DNA of 33,911 bases, from assembly GCA_016789845.1 (NCBI GenBank), contig JAEUQA010000007.1:1-33911 (forward strand). Direction: 5' to 3'. Shown one piece after another: positions 23,830-33,013 of the stretch (its first letter is position 1; each line of letters begins with the position of its first letter). Under the pieces are notes generated by a model. It searched no databases. It saw only the letters and a list, made by a program, of their open reading frames with translations, and was not told the DNA's origin. This stretch comes from Chromatiales bacterium (GTDB taxonomy: Bacteria > Pseudomonadota > Gammaproteobacteria > Steroidobacterales > GCA-2729495). The position numbers were made by a program, and so were the translations under genes.

Positions 23830-24752
23830 TCTCGGAGGTCGTGGCCGGTGAGCTTGAGGAAGACGTCTTCCAGGTTGGCCACCCGGTGGGTGTATTGCAG
23901 CTGGGGCACGGCCTCCAGGCGGGCCAGCACGGGTGAGAGTTCCTGCGCGTAGCAGTAGTGGGTCTCGCCGACACTCAGCAGGCGAACGCCAGGAATGCCG
24001 TCGAACACGGGCAGCACGGCCGCTGCCTGGCCCTGGACCTCGAGCACGTGGGGCTCGATGTGCTGGCGGATCAGCCCCTGGGGCGAGCCCTGGGTGATGA
24101 TCTGTCCCCGGTCGATCACGACCAGCCGGTCACAGAGCCGCTCTGCCTCGTCCATGTAGTGGGTCGTCAGCAGCAGCGTCTTGCCGGCGGACTTCAGCTG
24201 CCGGAGCCGGGTCCAGATCAGGTGGCGCACCTGGGGGTCGAGGCCGGTGGTCGGCTCGTCCAGCATGATCAGCTCCGGGTCGTTGATCAGCGCGCGGCCA
24301 ATGGACAGCCGGCGCTTCATGCCGCCGGAAAGCTCACGGATCCGCGCGTCCCGCCGGTCGCCAAGCTCCAGGAACCCCAGCAGTTCCTCGATCCGGTCCG
24401 CCACCTGGGCGGGCTTCAGGCCGAAATACCGTGCGTACATGCGCAGGTTCTCCACCACGGTGAAGTCCGGGTCCTGGTTGTCAGTCTGGGGCACCACGCC
24501 CGTGCGGGCGCGAATCTCCCGGATGCCGGCCGGTACGGGCAGGCCAAGCACGGTGAGCGTGCCGGCAGTCAGCGGCGACTGGCCGAGGATCATGCGCAGC
24601 GTCGTGGTCTTCCCGGCCCCATTCGGCCCGAGGAAACCGAAGCATCCGCCCCGTGGAATGTCCAGGTCGATGCCCCGGACCGCCTCCCGGCTGCCGAAGT
24701 GCTTGGTGAGGCCACGGGCGACGATGATGGGATCCGGCACGGACTCGGACAT
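23826..24752 (-). CDS. ABC exporter ATPase, NodI-like
   Basis: The 308-residue protein has Walker A GPNGAGKTT (42-50), a Q-loop region GVVPQTDNQDPDFTVVENL (85-103) typical of NodI/DrrA ATPases, signature LSGGMKRRLSIGRAL (141-155), Walker B LIMLDEPTTGLDP (161-173) and H-loop LLTTHYMDEAE. After about 230 comes a C-terminal domain of 75 residues of the kind found in drug and lipo-oligosaccharide exporter ATPases. TGAGGAA lies 5 nt before the ATG. It drives the NodJ-like permease 30 nt downstream. The last codon runs straight into the REP-like repeat, which supplies the TAG. Confidence 0.88.
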   Translation of the reverse strand: MSESVPDPIIVARGLTKHFGSREAVRGIDLDIPRGGCFGFLGPNGAGKTTTLRMILGQSPLTAGTLTVLGLPVPAGIREIRARTGVVPQTDNQDPDFTVVENLRMYARYFGLKPAQVADRIEELLGFLELGDRRDARIRELSGGMKRRLSIGRALINDPELIMLDEPTTGLDPQVRHLIWTRLRQLKSAGKTLLLTTHYMDEAERLCDRLVVIDRGQIITQGSPQGLIRQHIEPHVLEVQGQAAAVLPVFDGIPGVRLLSVGETHYCYAQELSPVLARLEAVPQLQYTHRVANLEDVFLKLTGHDLRE

Positions 24753-24808
24753 GAGTTCCTCAATATGAGAGCGGGCCCACAGACGTGCCCGGGTGGGGAG
24801 CCTACGTT

Positions 24809-25285
24809 ATGTCAGCGTCGATGGGCACCGAACTTATGTCAAACGAACTGATGATCGTCCTGGCCACGGCCAGTGCCGCGGCGCTGACCGGCGGCGGCAT
24901 CGTGGCCTGGCTCACGACGCGCAACAGGCCGATCGCCGAACCGGAGGCGGAAGGCCGCCGGGAACTGCAGCTCGTCGAGCTGCGCGAGACCGCCATGCAA
25001 TGCCAGCAGGAGAGCCGCGCTGCCGAACAGCAGGCGCTGGCGCTGCGGACCGAACTCGACCGGGCCCGGACCCACATCGGCCAGCTGGAGGACCAGGTGG
25101 CCGCCTACCTCCGCCAGTACGCCCAGGCCAAGAACACGCTGAAAGCCGAGATCCGCCAGAAAGGCCGGCTGCAGATGGAACTGGCGGCCGCCACCGCCCA
25201 GGTCGAATCCCTCCAGGGACGGGTGCAGGAACTCGAGATGGAGCGGAACGCCATCACCGGCACGCTCCGCCGCCTCAGCGCCTAG
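24809..25285 (+). CDS. membrane-anchored coiled-coil protein of unknown function
   Basis: The 158-residue product has one N-terminal hydrophobic helix (MIVLATASAAALTGGGIVAW, 15-34). A long heptad-rich stretch of about 115 residues, rich in Glu, Gln, Arg, Leu and Ala, follows. It looks like a single-pass inner-membrane protein with a cytoplasmic or periplasmic coiled coil. No family is recognised. The ATG at 24809 has GGGGAG 8 nt upstream; an in-frame ATG at 24785 has no ribosome site. It is divergent from the ATPase gene and 139 nt before lon. Confidence 0.65.
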   Translation: MSASMGTELMSNELMIVLATASAAALTGGGIVAWLTTRNRPIAEPEAEGRRELQLVELRETAMQCQQESRAAEQQALALRTELDRARTHIGQLEDQVAAYLRQYAQAKNTLKAEIRQKGRLQMELAAATAQVESLQGRVQELEMERNAITGTLRRLSA

Positions 25286-25424
25286 CCGGATGAAGGCCTG
25301 GCCGGCCCCGGCCAGCCTCGCGACGCCAGGCAGCATGGCCGACAACCGGAGCCGACCGCTCCCCCGACGTTGAATTCCTTCCCGTTGACCTCATTACCGT
25401 AGCTGGTGCAGCCCCAGGGGGCTG

Positions 25425-27794
25425 ATGGACACGAGCATGAGCGACAACGAGAAACTCCCGACGAAGCCCGATGAGCTCAATGTCCCCGAGGACGTGCTCA
25501 TCATCCTGCCGGTAAGGAACACGGTCGTGTTCCCCGGGGCGGTGATCCCGCTGACGATCGGCCGCCGGATCTCCCTGGCGGCTGCCGAGGAAGCGGCGCG
25601 CAGCGGACGCCGGATCGGCCTCGTCATGCAGAAGGACCCCGCGGTGGACGAGCCGACGGACCAGGACCTGCACCCCGTCGGCACCATCGCGCGGATCGTC
25701 CGCTACTTCACCGCCCGGGACGGCACCCAGCACGTGGTCTGCCAGGGCGAGCAGCGGTTCCGCGTGCTCGACCACATCCCCGGCCTGCCGTTCATGGCGG
25801 CCCGCTTCGACCTGGTCCATGAGCCGGCGGTCGACACGGCCGCGCTGGAGGCCCGCGCGCGCATCCTCAAGGAGCGCGCCCTCGAGGCCATCGCCCTGCT
25901 GCCCCAGGCCATGCCGGAACTGGCGGGCGTGTTGCAGCAGATCGAGAACCCCGGCCAGCTGGCCGACCTGGTCGCCGGCTTCCTCGACATCAAGCCCCGG
26001 CAGAAGCAGGACGTCCTGGAGATCTTCGACGTGCAGCGGCGCCTCGATCGCGTCCTTGACCTGCTTTCCCATCAAGTCGAGGTCATGAAGCTCTCGCGCC
26101 AGGTGGACGAGCAGACCAAGGAGAAGCTCGAGGACCGGCAGCGGGAGTTCTACCTGCGCGAGCAGATGCGGACCATCCAGAAGGAGCTGGGCGACACCGG
26201 GGAAGGTGCCGAGCTGGACGAGCTGCGGGCCAACCTCGAGAAGGCCGGCATGCCGGAGGAGGCCCTGACCCAGGCCCGCAAGGAGCTGAAGCGCCTGGAG
26301 CAGATGCCCGAGGCCTCCGGCGAGCACTCCATGGTGCGCACTTACCTGGACTGGCTGGTGGCCCTGCCCTGGGCGAAGCTGGATGAGGAGAACATCGACA
26401 TCGCCAAGGCGCGCCAGGTGCTGGAGGACGATCACTTCGGCCTGACCAAGGTCAAGCAGCGCATCCTCGAGTACCTCGCGGTGCGCAAGCTGAACCCGGA
26501 AGGCCGGTCGCCGATCCTGTGCTTCGTCGGCCCGCCCGGTGTCGGCAAGACCTCGCTCGGCCAGAGCATCGCCAAGGCCCTGGGGCTGAAGTTCGTGCGC
26601 GGCTCGCTGGGCGGCGTGCATGACGAGGCGGAGATCCGCGGCCACCGGCGCACGTACATCGGCTCTCTGCCCGGCACGATCATCCAGCAGCTCCGCAAGG
26701 CCGGCACGCGGAACCCCGTGTTCATGCTGGACGAGATGGACAAGCTCGGCGGCGGCGGCTTCCACGGCGACCCGTCGTCGGCGCTGCTCGAGGTTCTCGA
26801 TCCCGAGCAGAACGCCACGTTCCGGGACAACTACCTGTCGGTGCCCTTCGACCTGTCCAAGGTGTTCTTCGTCGCGACGGCCAACCAGCTCGACACCATC
26901 CCGGGCCCGTTGCGGGACCGCATGGAGATCATCGAGCTGCCTGGCTACACCCAGGAGGAGAAGCTGCAGATCGGCCGGCGCTACCTGGTGGCGCGCCAGC
27001 AGAAGGCCAACGGGCTCAGGGACGAGCAGGTGAGCATCAGCGACGGTGCCCTCGCGGAGATCGTCGCGAACTACACCCGGGAAGCGGGCGTCCGCAACCT
27101 GGAGCGGCAGATCGGCTCGGTCCTGCGCAATGTGGCGGTACGGATCTCGGAAGGCACGGCGACCCACGTGGACATCGACGAGCAGGCAGTGCAGGACATC
27201 CTGGGCGCCCGGCGCTTCGAGTCCGAGGTGGCGCTGCGCACGAGCACGGCCGGCGTCGCCACCGGCCTCGCCTGGACGCCGGTGGGCGGCGACATTCTCT
27301 TCATCGAGGCCACCAGCATGCCCGGCAAGGGCCAGCTGATCCTCACGGGCCAGCTCGGCGACGTGATGAAGGAAAGCGCCCAGGCGGCCTTCAGCCTGGT
27401 CAAGACCCGGGCGGAGACGCTGGGCCTCGGTGGCTTCGACTTCGCCACCCGTGACCTGCACGTCCACCTGCCCGCGGGCGCCATCCCGAAGGACGGGCCC
27501 AGCGCCGGCGTGGCGCTGTTCATGGCGATCAGCTCGCTCCTCTCCAACCGCAAGGTACGGAGCGACGTGGCCATGACTGGCGAGATCAGCCTGCGCGGGC
27601 TCGTGCTGCCCGTGGGCGGCATCAAGGAAAAGACGCTGGCGGCCCTGCGCGCCGGCATCCACACCGTGCTGCTGCCGGCGCGGAACCGGAAGGACCTGGA
27701 GGAGATCCCGGAGAGCGCCCGGAAGCAGCTCGAGTTCATCTGGCTGGAGACGGTGGACGATGCGCTGGCGGCGGCGCTGGAGCCGGTGGCGTAG
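25425..27794 (+). CDS. lon: ATP-dependent Lon protease
   Basis: The 789-residue protein has full Lon architecture. The N domain begins [19 protein letters not shown]; the coiled helical region reads [19 protein letters not shown]; the AAA+ module has Walker A GPPGVGKT (Lys375), [11 protein letters not shown] and [18 protein letters not shown]; and the protease domain has [10 protein letters not shown] with Ser693 and [12 protein letters not shown] with Lys736, 43 residues later, the spacing of the Lon Ser-Lys dyad. It degrades damaged and regulatory proteins in the cytoplasm. The ATG at 25425 follows CAGGGGG closely. Its TAG stop lies in REP copy E. It may be a second Lon paralogue; neighbours such as clpX, hupB or ppiD that often mark the main copy are absent. 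Confidence 0.95.
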   Translation: MDTSMSDNEKLPTKPDELNVPEDVLIILPVRNTVVFPGAVIPLTIGRRISLAAAEEAARSGRRIGLVMQKDPAVDEPTDQDLHPVGTIARIVRYFTARDGTQHVVCQGEQRFRVLDHIPGLPFMAARFDLVHEPAVDTAALEARARILKERALEAIALLPQAMPELAGVLQQIENPGQLADLVAGFLDIKPRQKQDVLEIFDVQRRLDRVLDLLSHQVEVMKLSRQVDEQTKEKLEDRQREFYLREQMRTIQKELGDTGEGAELDELRANLEKAGMPEEALTQARKELKRLEQMPEASGEHSMVRTYLDWLVALPWAKLDEENIDIAKARQVLEDDHFGLTKVKQRILEYLAVRKLNPEGRSPILCFVGPPGVGKTSLGQSIAKALGLKFVRGSLGGVHDEAEIRGHRRTYIGSLPGTIIQQLRKAGTRNPVFMLDEMDKLGGGGFHGDPSSALLEVLDPEQNATFRDNYLSVPFDLSKVFFVATANQLDTIPGPLRDRMEIIELPGYTQEEKLQIGRRYLVARQQKANGLRDEQVSISDGALAEIVANYTREAGVRNLERQIGSVLRNVAVRISEGTATHVDIDEQAVQDILGARRFESEVALRTSTAGVATGLAWTPVGGDILFIEATSMPGKGQLILTGQLGDVMKESAQAAFSLVKTRAETLGLGGFDFATRDLHVHLPAGAIPKDGPSAGVALFMAISSLLSNRKVRSDVAMTGEISLRGLVLPVGGIKEKTLAALRAGIHTVLLPARNRKDLEEIPESARKQLEFIWLETVDDALAAALEPVA

Positions 27795-27814
27795 GAGCGC
27801 CTCTAGGCGCGACC
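27791..27814 (+). repeat. REP-like hairpin repeat, copy E, ending two convergent genes
   Basis: It begins GTAGGAGCGCC, has loop TCTA, and ends GGCGCGACC. The stem is GCGCC/GGCGC. TAG at 27792-27794 stops lon. CTA at 27803-27805 is the TAG of the convergent methyltransferase gene, so one 24-bp repeat ends both genes. Confidence 0.75.
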
Positions 27815-28633
27815 CGGAAGACGCTCCCGCTCCGGCACGCGGCCACGCACCGCGTGGGCCCGGCCGCTGCAGGTGACCGTCCCTGCCGCGTCGATCGCCA
27901 GGCGCCCGTGCAGCCCCTCCTGGATGGCGTGGAGTTCCGCGGGGTCCATGCGGGCGAGGATCGCCCCGACGCTGGGCGACCCGAGGATCGTCGTCCAGTA
28001 GTCGTCGAAGCTCGGGAACGTCCGCTGCACGTCGAGGGCGGTGGTCGTCACTGCCGTCAGTCCCGCCGCCGTCCAGAGATCGCGCAGCGCAGGCAGAGCC
28101 GACGCCCAGGCGCTTGGCGGGGCAGGCACCGGAATGCCGCGCGCGCGGATCTCCGCGTGGAGCGGCTCGTAGGGAAAGCCCCCGCCTTCCATGTCCCAGG
28201 CATAGGCCGCCACGAGGCCACCCGGGCGAACTACCCGCACCATCTCCGCCACGCCGCGGGCGGGCTCCGGCACGAAGAAGATCACCAGCGGCATCACGGC
28301 AACGTCGAAGCTGCCGGCGCTGAAGGGCAATGCCATGGCGTCGCCCCGCGAGAACCGGGCGAGGTGCGCCACCGGGCGGGTGGTGGCGTAGGCAATCTGC
28401 GCCTCCGCCGGATCGATGCCCTCAATCGCCGCCGGCGCGCACTGCGCGGCCAGCTGCTCCGTGAACGCGCCGTTGCCGCAGCCGACGTCGAGCCAGCGGA
28501 GCCGGGGGCCGGGGGCGAGCCAGTGCAGGAAGCGCTCCCCCGCCCGCTGGCTCCACACGCCCATGTACCGCTCGTAGGCGGCACCATCGTCGAAGCGGAA
28601 CCCCCCGCCGGCCGCCGCGTTATCCTCGCCCAT
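27803..28633 (-). CDS. UbiE-like class I SAM methyltransferase
   Basis: The 276-residue protein has motif I LRWLDVGCGNGAFTEQL (about 45-61), an acidic residue in GIDPAEAQI, GDAMALPFSAGSFDVAVMPLVI (motif II region) and VVRPGGLVAAYAWDM (motif III). This is the Methyltransf_11 pattern; the substrate is unknown. GGAGGG lies 8 nt before the ATG at 28633, which makes the start secure. The C-terminal tail RAHAVRGRVPERERLPGRA is Arg-rich, and the last residues are encoded inside the REP-like repeat, so the end of the protein may have been remodelled by the repeat. Confidence 0.82.
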   Translation of the reverse strand: MGEDNAAAGGGFRFDDGAAYERYMGVWSQRAGERFLHWLAPGPRLRWLDVGCGNGAFTEQLAAQCAPAAIEGIDPAEAQIAYATTRPVAHLARFSRGDAMALPFSAGSFDVAVMPLVIFFVPEPARGVAEMVRVVRPGGLVAAYAWDMEGGGFPYEPLHAEIRARGIPVPAPPSAWASALPALRDLWTAAGLTAVTTTALDVQRTFPSFDDYWTTILGSPSVGAILARMDPAELHAIQEGLHGRLAIDAAGTVTCSGRAHAVRGRVPERERLPGRA

Positions 28634-28664
28634 GATCCCGACCCTCCATTGGCGCCCGAATGAG

Positions 28665-29795
28665 CTACCTCGGCTTCAGCGCTACGCCGGCCGTGACCCG
28701 CCCGCCCGGCTGGAGCACGACCTCTTCGCCGGCCTCGAGTCCCTTCACGACCTGCGCCTCCAGGCCGTTCTCCAGCCCGAGTTCGACCGTGCGCAGTTCG
28801 GCAGTGCCGCCGTCGTTCACGAACACCGCCCACTTCCCCTGCTCGCGGAACAGGGCCGCCTGGGGCACCTTCAGCACGTTCCCCGCCTCGGCCAGCACGA
28901 TCCGCGGCTCCACGCGGTAGCCGTGGCCCAGGCGGGCCCAGCGGTCGGGCGGGTCGGTGAAGTCGATGATCACGTTCACCCGCTGCTCCTCGATGCCGAG
29001 GGCCGACACCTTGGTGAAGCCGAAAGGCTCCACGCGGCGCACGGTGCCGTTCAGCGCGGGGCCGCCGCCCCAGGCCTCGATCAGGACGCGCTGGCCCGCT
29101 TCCACCCGCACCGCGTCAGTGGACAGCAGGTCGACGACGATCTCCATGTCGCCCGGGTTGCCGATCTCGAGGAGCGGCGTGCCCGGGGCTACCACCGCCT
29201 CGCTTTCCTGGATGACGCGCAACACGCTGCCGCTGACGGGCGAGTAAACGTCCACGCAGTCGCAGTCCGGGCCGGACCGTCGCCGCGCCACGCCCGGGGC
29301 CGTCAGCCGCGCCCGCGCTTCTTCCAGCGCCGCGGCTGCGGTCTGGGCCCTGCGTTCCGCCGCATCCCGGTCGTTGGCCGACACCACGCCCTGCCCCGCC
29401 AGCTGCCGGTAGCGCTTCAGCTCGGCCTCGGCGAAGTCCCGCTCCGCCTCGGCCCGGCGGACGGCCGCGCGGGCCTCGCGCTCGGAGCGGACATCCAGGA
29501 AGTTGGGGTCGCTCGGTGCAATCCGCGCCACCACCGTCTTCTGCGCCGCCACGGGGTCGCCCGCCTTCAGCCCGATGCGACGCATGAGGCCCGACAGGGG
29601 CGCGGAGACGACGAAGACGTCCTTCACCCGGGTCGCGCCCTCGTCGCTGACGGTGACCTGGATGGGGCCCTCGGCGATCGCCGCCAGATCGACGGGAACC
29701 GGCTGGGGACGGAAGAGCCAGGCGAGCGCCAGGCCGCCCGCCGCGAGCATGGGGAGCCAGAAGAGCAGGCGGCGGGTTTGTGCGGACAGTGCCAT
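28665..29795 (-). CDS. HlyD/MacA-type periplasmic adaptor of an ABC exporter
   Basis: The 376-residue protein has an N-terminal TM anchor (LLFWLPMLAAGGLALAWLF, 10-28), a barrel-lipoyl half (VFVVSAPLSGLMRRIGLKAGDPV), a helical hairpin of about 80 residues (EREARAAVRRAEAERDFAEAELKRY), a second lipoyl half (VYSPVSGSVLRVIQESEAV) and a C-terminal beta-barrel. It should link the inner-membrane permease to the outer membrane or periplasm. The ATG at 29795 is preferred over a TTG three codons earlier. It is the last gene of the operon, 22 nt after the permease. CDC in the hairpin base is an unusual pair of cysteines. Confidence 0.83.
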   Translation of the reverse strand: MALSAQTRRLLFWLPMLAAGGLALAWLFRPQPVPVDLAAIAEGPIQVTVSDEGATRVKDVFVVSAPLSGLMRRIGLKAGDPVAAQKTVVARIAPSDPNFLDVRSEREARAAVRRAEAERDFAEAELKRYRQLAGQGVVSANDRDAAERRAQTAAAALEEARARLTAPGVARRRSGPDCDCVDVYSPVSGSVLRVIQESEAVVAPGTPLLEIGNPGDMEIVVDLLSTDAVRVEAGQRVLIEAWGGGPALNGTVRRVEPFGFTKVSALGIEEQRVNVIIDFTDPPDRWARLGHGYRVEPRIVLAEAGNVLKVPQAALFREQGKWAVFVNDGGTAELRTVELGLENGLEAQVVKGLEAGEEVVLQPGGRVTAGVALKPR

Positions 29796-29817
29796 GGGGA
29801 TCAACTTCGCTTGCAGG

Positions 29818-32181
29818 TTATTCGCGGGTCTTCAGGACGGCAATCAGGTCCAGGGTATCCAGCCGGCGCCGGACGAGGAACGCGGAAAACAGCGTCGCTG
29901 ACAGGATGATCAGCACGGCGAGCCCGAGCGTCTCCATCTGGATCGCCATCGGGATCCGGTACAGCTCGGTCTTGAAGGCATTCAGGATCAGCGCGCCAAG
30001 GCCGTAGCCCAGCACACAGCCCAGCGGCAGGGCGACGAACGTCAGGAAGCCGATCTCGCCGAGGAGGATGTAGGAAATCTCCCGACGGGTGAAGCCCAGC
30101 ACCCGCAGGGTCGCGAGCTCCCGCCCGCGCTCGGACAGGGCAATGCGCGCCGCGTTGTAGGTCACGCCAAAGGCCAGTGTGCAGGCGAAAACCACGAAGA
30201 AGCCGATGAAAATCAGCAGCGTCTGGGCCAAAGTCTCGTAGAAGGTGTCGACCGCCGCCTGCTTCAGCGTGACGGCGCTCACCTGGGGCACCACCTTCAG
30301 TTCACGATAGAAACGGGCCTGCTCGTTCTGGTCGAGTCGCAGGTGCACGCTGTTCACGGCCTCCCGCTCATGCATCAGCCGGTTGAGGGCACGGATGTCC
30401 ATGTAGGCCGGACTGCCGATGTACGTCTCGAAAGTCGCCACGACCGGCACCTCTAAGGTCGGGCGGCGGCCTTCCAGCACCTCCACCGTGATCCGGTCGC
30501 CGGGCCGGACCTGGAGCATGTCGGCCAGTTGCGTGGAGATCACCAGCCCGTCGGGCGGCAGGTTCACGGCCCGGCCCGCGGCGTCGTACACATGGCTCAG
30601 TTCCTGCACCGCCGGCAGGCCCTGAAGGGCCTCCCGCTCCTCCCGCGGCCCGAAGCGCATCTTGGCCGGGACCACCCGCATCGGCTCCGCGGTCCGCACG
30701 CCGGGCATCCGCGCCAGCTCCCGCGCGACCTCGCTGGAGCGCGTGTTGGCGAAGCCGACCGTGATGTCCTGGCCCTGGGCCTGGCGGAAGTAAACGTCGA
30801 CCAGGTGATCGATGGAGTCGAGCCACTGCAGGGAGCTCACGAGCACGGCCACGGCCATTGCGGTGCCGAGGGACGTCAATGCCGAGCGCACCGGCCACCG
30901 GCCGATCTGCCGGAGGAGGATGCGGGTCGGCTGGTCGAGGGTGCCGAACAGGCGGCCCCGCCCGAAGCGCGTGCGCCGGAACATGGGTGGCGACGGTGGC
31001 CGCATGGCCTCCGCCGGCGTGATCCGCACGCCCGCCCGCACCGCGCCGAGCGTACCCGCCAGGGCGGCGAAGAGGCTCGCCCCCGCGGCAATGAGGAAGG
31101 CGCGAGGACCCGGATCGAAGAGCAGGAACGGGAACCGGTAGAAGTCCGCGTAGAGCCGCGTGTTCAGCAGGCCGAACCAGTAGCCGCCCGCCCAGCCCAG
31201 GGCGATGCCCACGGCCGCCACGCCCACCACGAACTTGACGTAGTGCCAGGCGATGTCCCGGTCGCGATAGCCGAAGGCCTTCAGCAGGCCAATCTCGCTG
31301 CGCTCCATGGCGATGAGCCGGGCCAGCACCATGTTGGTGAGGAACGCGGCCACGGCGAGGAACACCGTGGGCAGGATCGCCGCCAGGCTCTCCAACTGCC
31401 GGATCTCGTTCATCAGGAACCAGTTGGACATCTGGTCCTTGCGGGCATAGGCGCCGATCCCGCCATAGCGGCCGAGCATGTCATCAAGCCTCGCGATGAT
31501 GAGGTCGGGTTCGGTCCCGCGCAGGAGCGACAGCGAGATGGTGTTGAACGCACCATCCAGGTCGAAGGCGGCCTGCATGGCCTCCTGGCCCAGCCAGACA
31601 ATGCCAAAGCGCTTGTCGTCGGGCATCAGCGCCCCGGGCCCGATCGTGTAGACGAACTCCGGCGAGAGCGCGATGCCGACGACGGTCAGCTTGCGCCAGT
31701 TGCCATTCAGCACGGCCCGGAACGTGCCACCGAGCCCGAGCCCGTGGGCCTCCGCGAAAGGCTCGGACAGCACGGCCTCGTCCGGGTACCCGAGCCGCGG
31801 CACCCGGCCACTGCGCAGGGCCAGCTGGTTCAGGTCGGGAGGCCGGCGTTCGGGTATCGAGACCAGGTGGCCAATCACGGGCTCCTCGAAACCCGCCATG
31901 TCGAGCACGGCGCTCTTGACCACCCGGGTGTCTACGGCCTGCACGCCGGGCAGCTGGCGAACCCGGTCGGCCAGGTGCTCCGGGGCCCGCTCCACCGACG
32001 CAAACACGTCGCCGAAGCGATACCGCTCGTAATAGGCGACGGCGGTCTCCGTGAGCGCCTCCATGGAGGTGAGGGACATGGCCAGCACGGCAATGCCGGA
32101 AGCAATCACCAGGGCAATGGCCAGCACCTGGCCCCGCAGGCGCCACAGGTCCCGGTAGAGCTTGCGGTTGAGCGGCGTCAC
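29818..32181 (-). CDS. double-FtsX ABC transporter permease
   Basis: The 787-residue protein has a first TM helix near 18-36 followed by a large periplasmic domain, then three TMs (about 265-385), a second single TM near 430, a second periplasmic domain and three TMs at the C-terminus (TLLIFIGFFVVFACTLAFGV, FLTFVALPLGCVLGYGLGALI, LGLAVLIILSATLFSAFLV). This is two FtsX/MacB units in tandem, a layout of type VII-like mechanotransmission ABC systems. With the ATPase and adaptor it probably drives lipid, lipoprotein or toxin movement in the periplasm. The start is a GTG 7 nt downstream of the ATPase stop, so translation is likely coupled. It is the only TAA-terminated gene in the window. Confidence 0.85.
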   Translation of the reverse strand: MTPLNRKLYRDLWRLRGQVLAIALVIASGIAVLAMSLTSMEALTETAVAYYERYRFGDVFASVERAPEHLADRVRQLPGVQAVDTRVVKSAVLDMAGFEEPVIGHLVSIPERRPPDLNQLALRSGRVPRLGYPDEAVLSEPFAEAHGLGLGGTFRAVLNGNWRKLTVVGIALSPEFVYTIGPGALMPDDKRFGIVWLGQEAMQAAFDLDGAFNTISLSLLRGTEPDLIIARLDDMLGRYGGIGAYARKDQMSNWFLMNEIRQLESLAAILPTVFLAVAAFLTNMVLARLIAMERSEIGLLKAFGYRDRDIAWHYVKFVVGVAAVGIALGWAGGYWFGLLNTRLYADFYRFPFLLFDPGPRAFLIAAGASLFAALAGTLGAVRAGVRITPAEAMRPPSPPMFRRTRFGRGRLFGTLDQPTRILLRQIGRWPVRSALTSLGTAMAVAVLVSSLQWLDSIDHLVDVYFRQAQGQDITVGFANTRSSEVARELARMPGVRTAEPMRVVPAKMRFGPREEREALQGLPAVQELSHVYDAAGRAVNLPPDGLVISTQLADMLQVRPGDRITVEVLEGRRPTLEVPVVATFETYIGSPAYMDIRALNRLMHEREAVNSVHLRLDQNEQARFYRELKVVPQVSAVTLKQAAVDTFYETLAQTLLIFIGFFVVFACTLAFGVTYNAARIALSERGRELATLRVLGFTRREISYILLGEIGFLTFVALPLGCVLGYGLGALILNAFKTELYRIPMAIQMETLGLAVLIILSATLFSAFLVRRRLDTLDLIAVLKTRE

Positions 32182-32188
32182 GCGGTGC

Positions 32189-32911
32189 CTACCAGGACAA
32201 CTCGGCGGCGCGCCGGCGCCGCGCGTTGTGCCGCTCCTCGATGATGTGACCGTCGCCCATCACCAGCACCCGGTCCGTCATGTCGGCGATGACGGCGTTG
32301 TGCGTGATCAGCACCGTGGTCGTGCCGAGCTCGGCGTGGATGCGCTCGATGGCCTCCAGCACCAGGATGCCCGTGCGGCTGTCCAGCGCCCCGGTGGGCT
32401 CGTCGCAGAGCAGGATGCCGGGGCGCTTGGCGATGGCACGGGCGATGGCCACGCGCTGCTGCTCGCCACCCGAGAGCTGTGCGGGAAAATGGTGCAGGCG
32501 CTCGCCCAGGCCCACCATGCGCAGTGCCTCGTCGGGAGGCATGGGCTGCCGTGCGATCTCCGTCACCAGCGCCACGTTCTCCAGCGCCGTCAGGCTGGGA
32601 ATGAGGTTATAGAACTGGAACACGAAGCCCACGTGGTTGCGCCGGTACTCCGTGAGGCCCCGGTCGTCGAGGCCGGTGAGCTGCAGGTCCTGGAACCAGG
32701 CCTCGCCGCCGCTGGCGGAGTCCAGGCCACCGAGGATGTTCAGCAGGGTGGACTTGCCGCTGCCCGACGGGCCTAGGAGTACCACGAGGTCGGCGGGGAA
32801 GAGCTCCAGGGACACGCCCCGGAGCGCGTGGACCTCCACTTCACCGGAGTGGTAGACCTTGGTCAGGTCGCGGGTACGGAGCGCGGCCAATGGCGGGGAC
32901 GGGGGCGGCAT
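32189..32911 (-). CDS. LolD/MacB-type ABC transporter ATPase
   Basis: The 240-residue protein has Walker [10 protein letters not shown] (47-55), [17 protein letters not shown] (Q-loop, 97-113), signature [14 protein letters not shown] (146-159), Walker [13 protein letters not shown] (166-177) and H-loop [19 protein letters not shown] is typical of the LolD/MacB/FtsE group. It is the first gene of the three-gene exporter operon. The ATG at 32911 has only a weak AGG upstream. The C-terminal tail [16 protein letters not shown] is Arg-rich. Confidence 0.9.
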   Translation of the reverse strand: MPPPSPPLAALRTRDLTKVYHSGEVEVHALRGVSLELFPADLVVLLGPSGSGKSTLLNILGGLDSASGGEAWFQDLQLTGLDDRGLTEYRRNHVGFVFQFYNLIPSLTALENVALVTEIARQPMPPDEALRMVGLGERLHHFPAQLSGGEQQRVAIARAIAKRPGILLCDEPTGALDSRTGILVLEAIERIHAELGTTTVLITHNAVIADMTDRVLVMGDGHIIEERHNARRRRAAELSW

Positions 32912-33013
32912 TTGCCTATTCTCGCCCGCCCTTCGGTTTCCCGCCTAGAATCCGGGCCGCACCGGCACCGGAGAGGCTAGGATTCCGGGCAACCCCCCAT
33001 GGAGTACTCCGCC

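Noticed and set aside
23010..24752. Nodulation export system
   Set aside because: NodI/NodJ homologues are common outside rhizobia and no nod genes are present; only the family name is kept.
25365..25400. Heat-shock (sigma-32) promoter of lon
   Set aside because: GTTGAA and CCTCATTA are loosely similar to the consensus at an acceptable distance, but both elements have mismatches, so it is not called.
25275..27662. Very long open frame (795 codons) antisense to lon
   Set aside because: GC-rich codon bias leaves the opposite strand free of stops; the translation is low-complexity and lon on the other strand is unmistakable.
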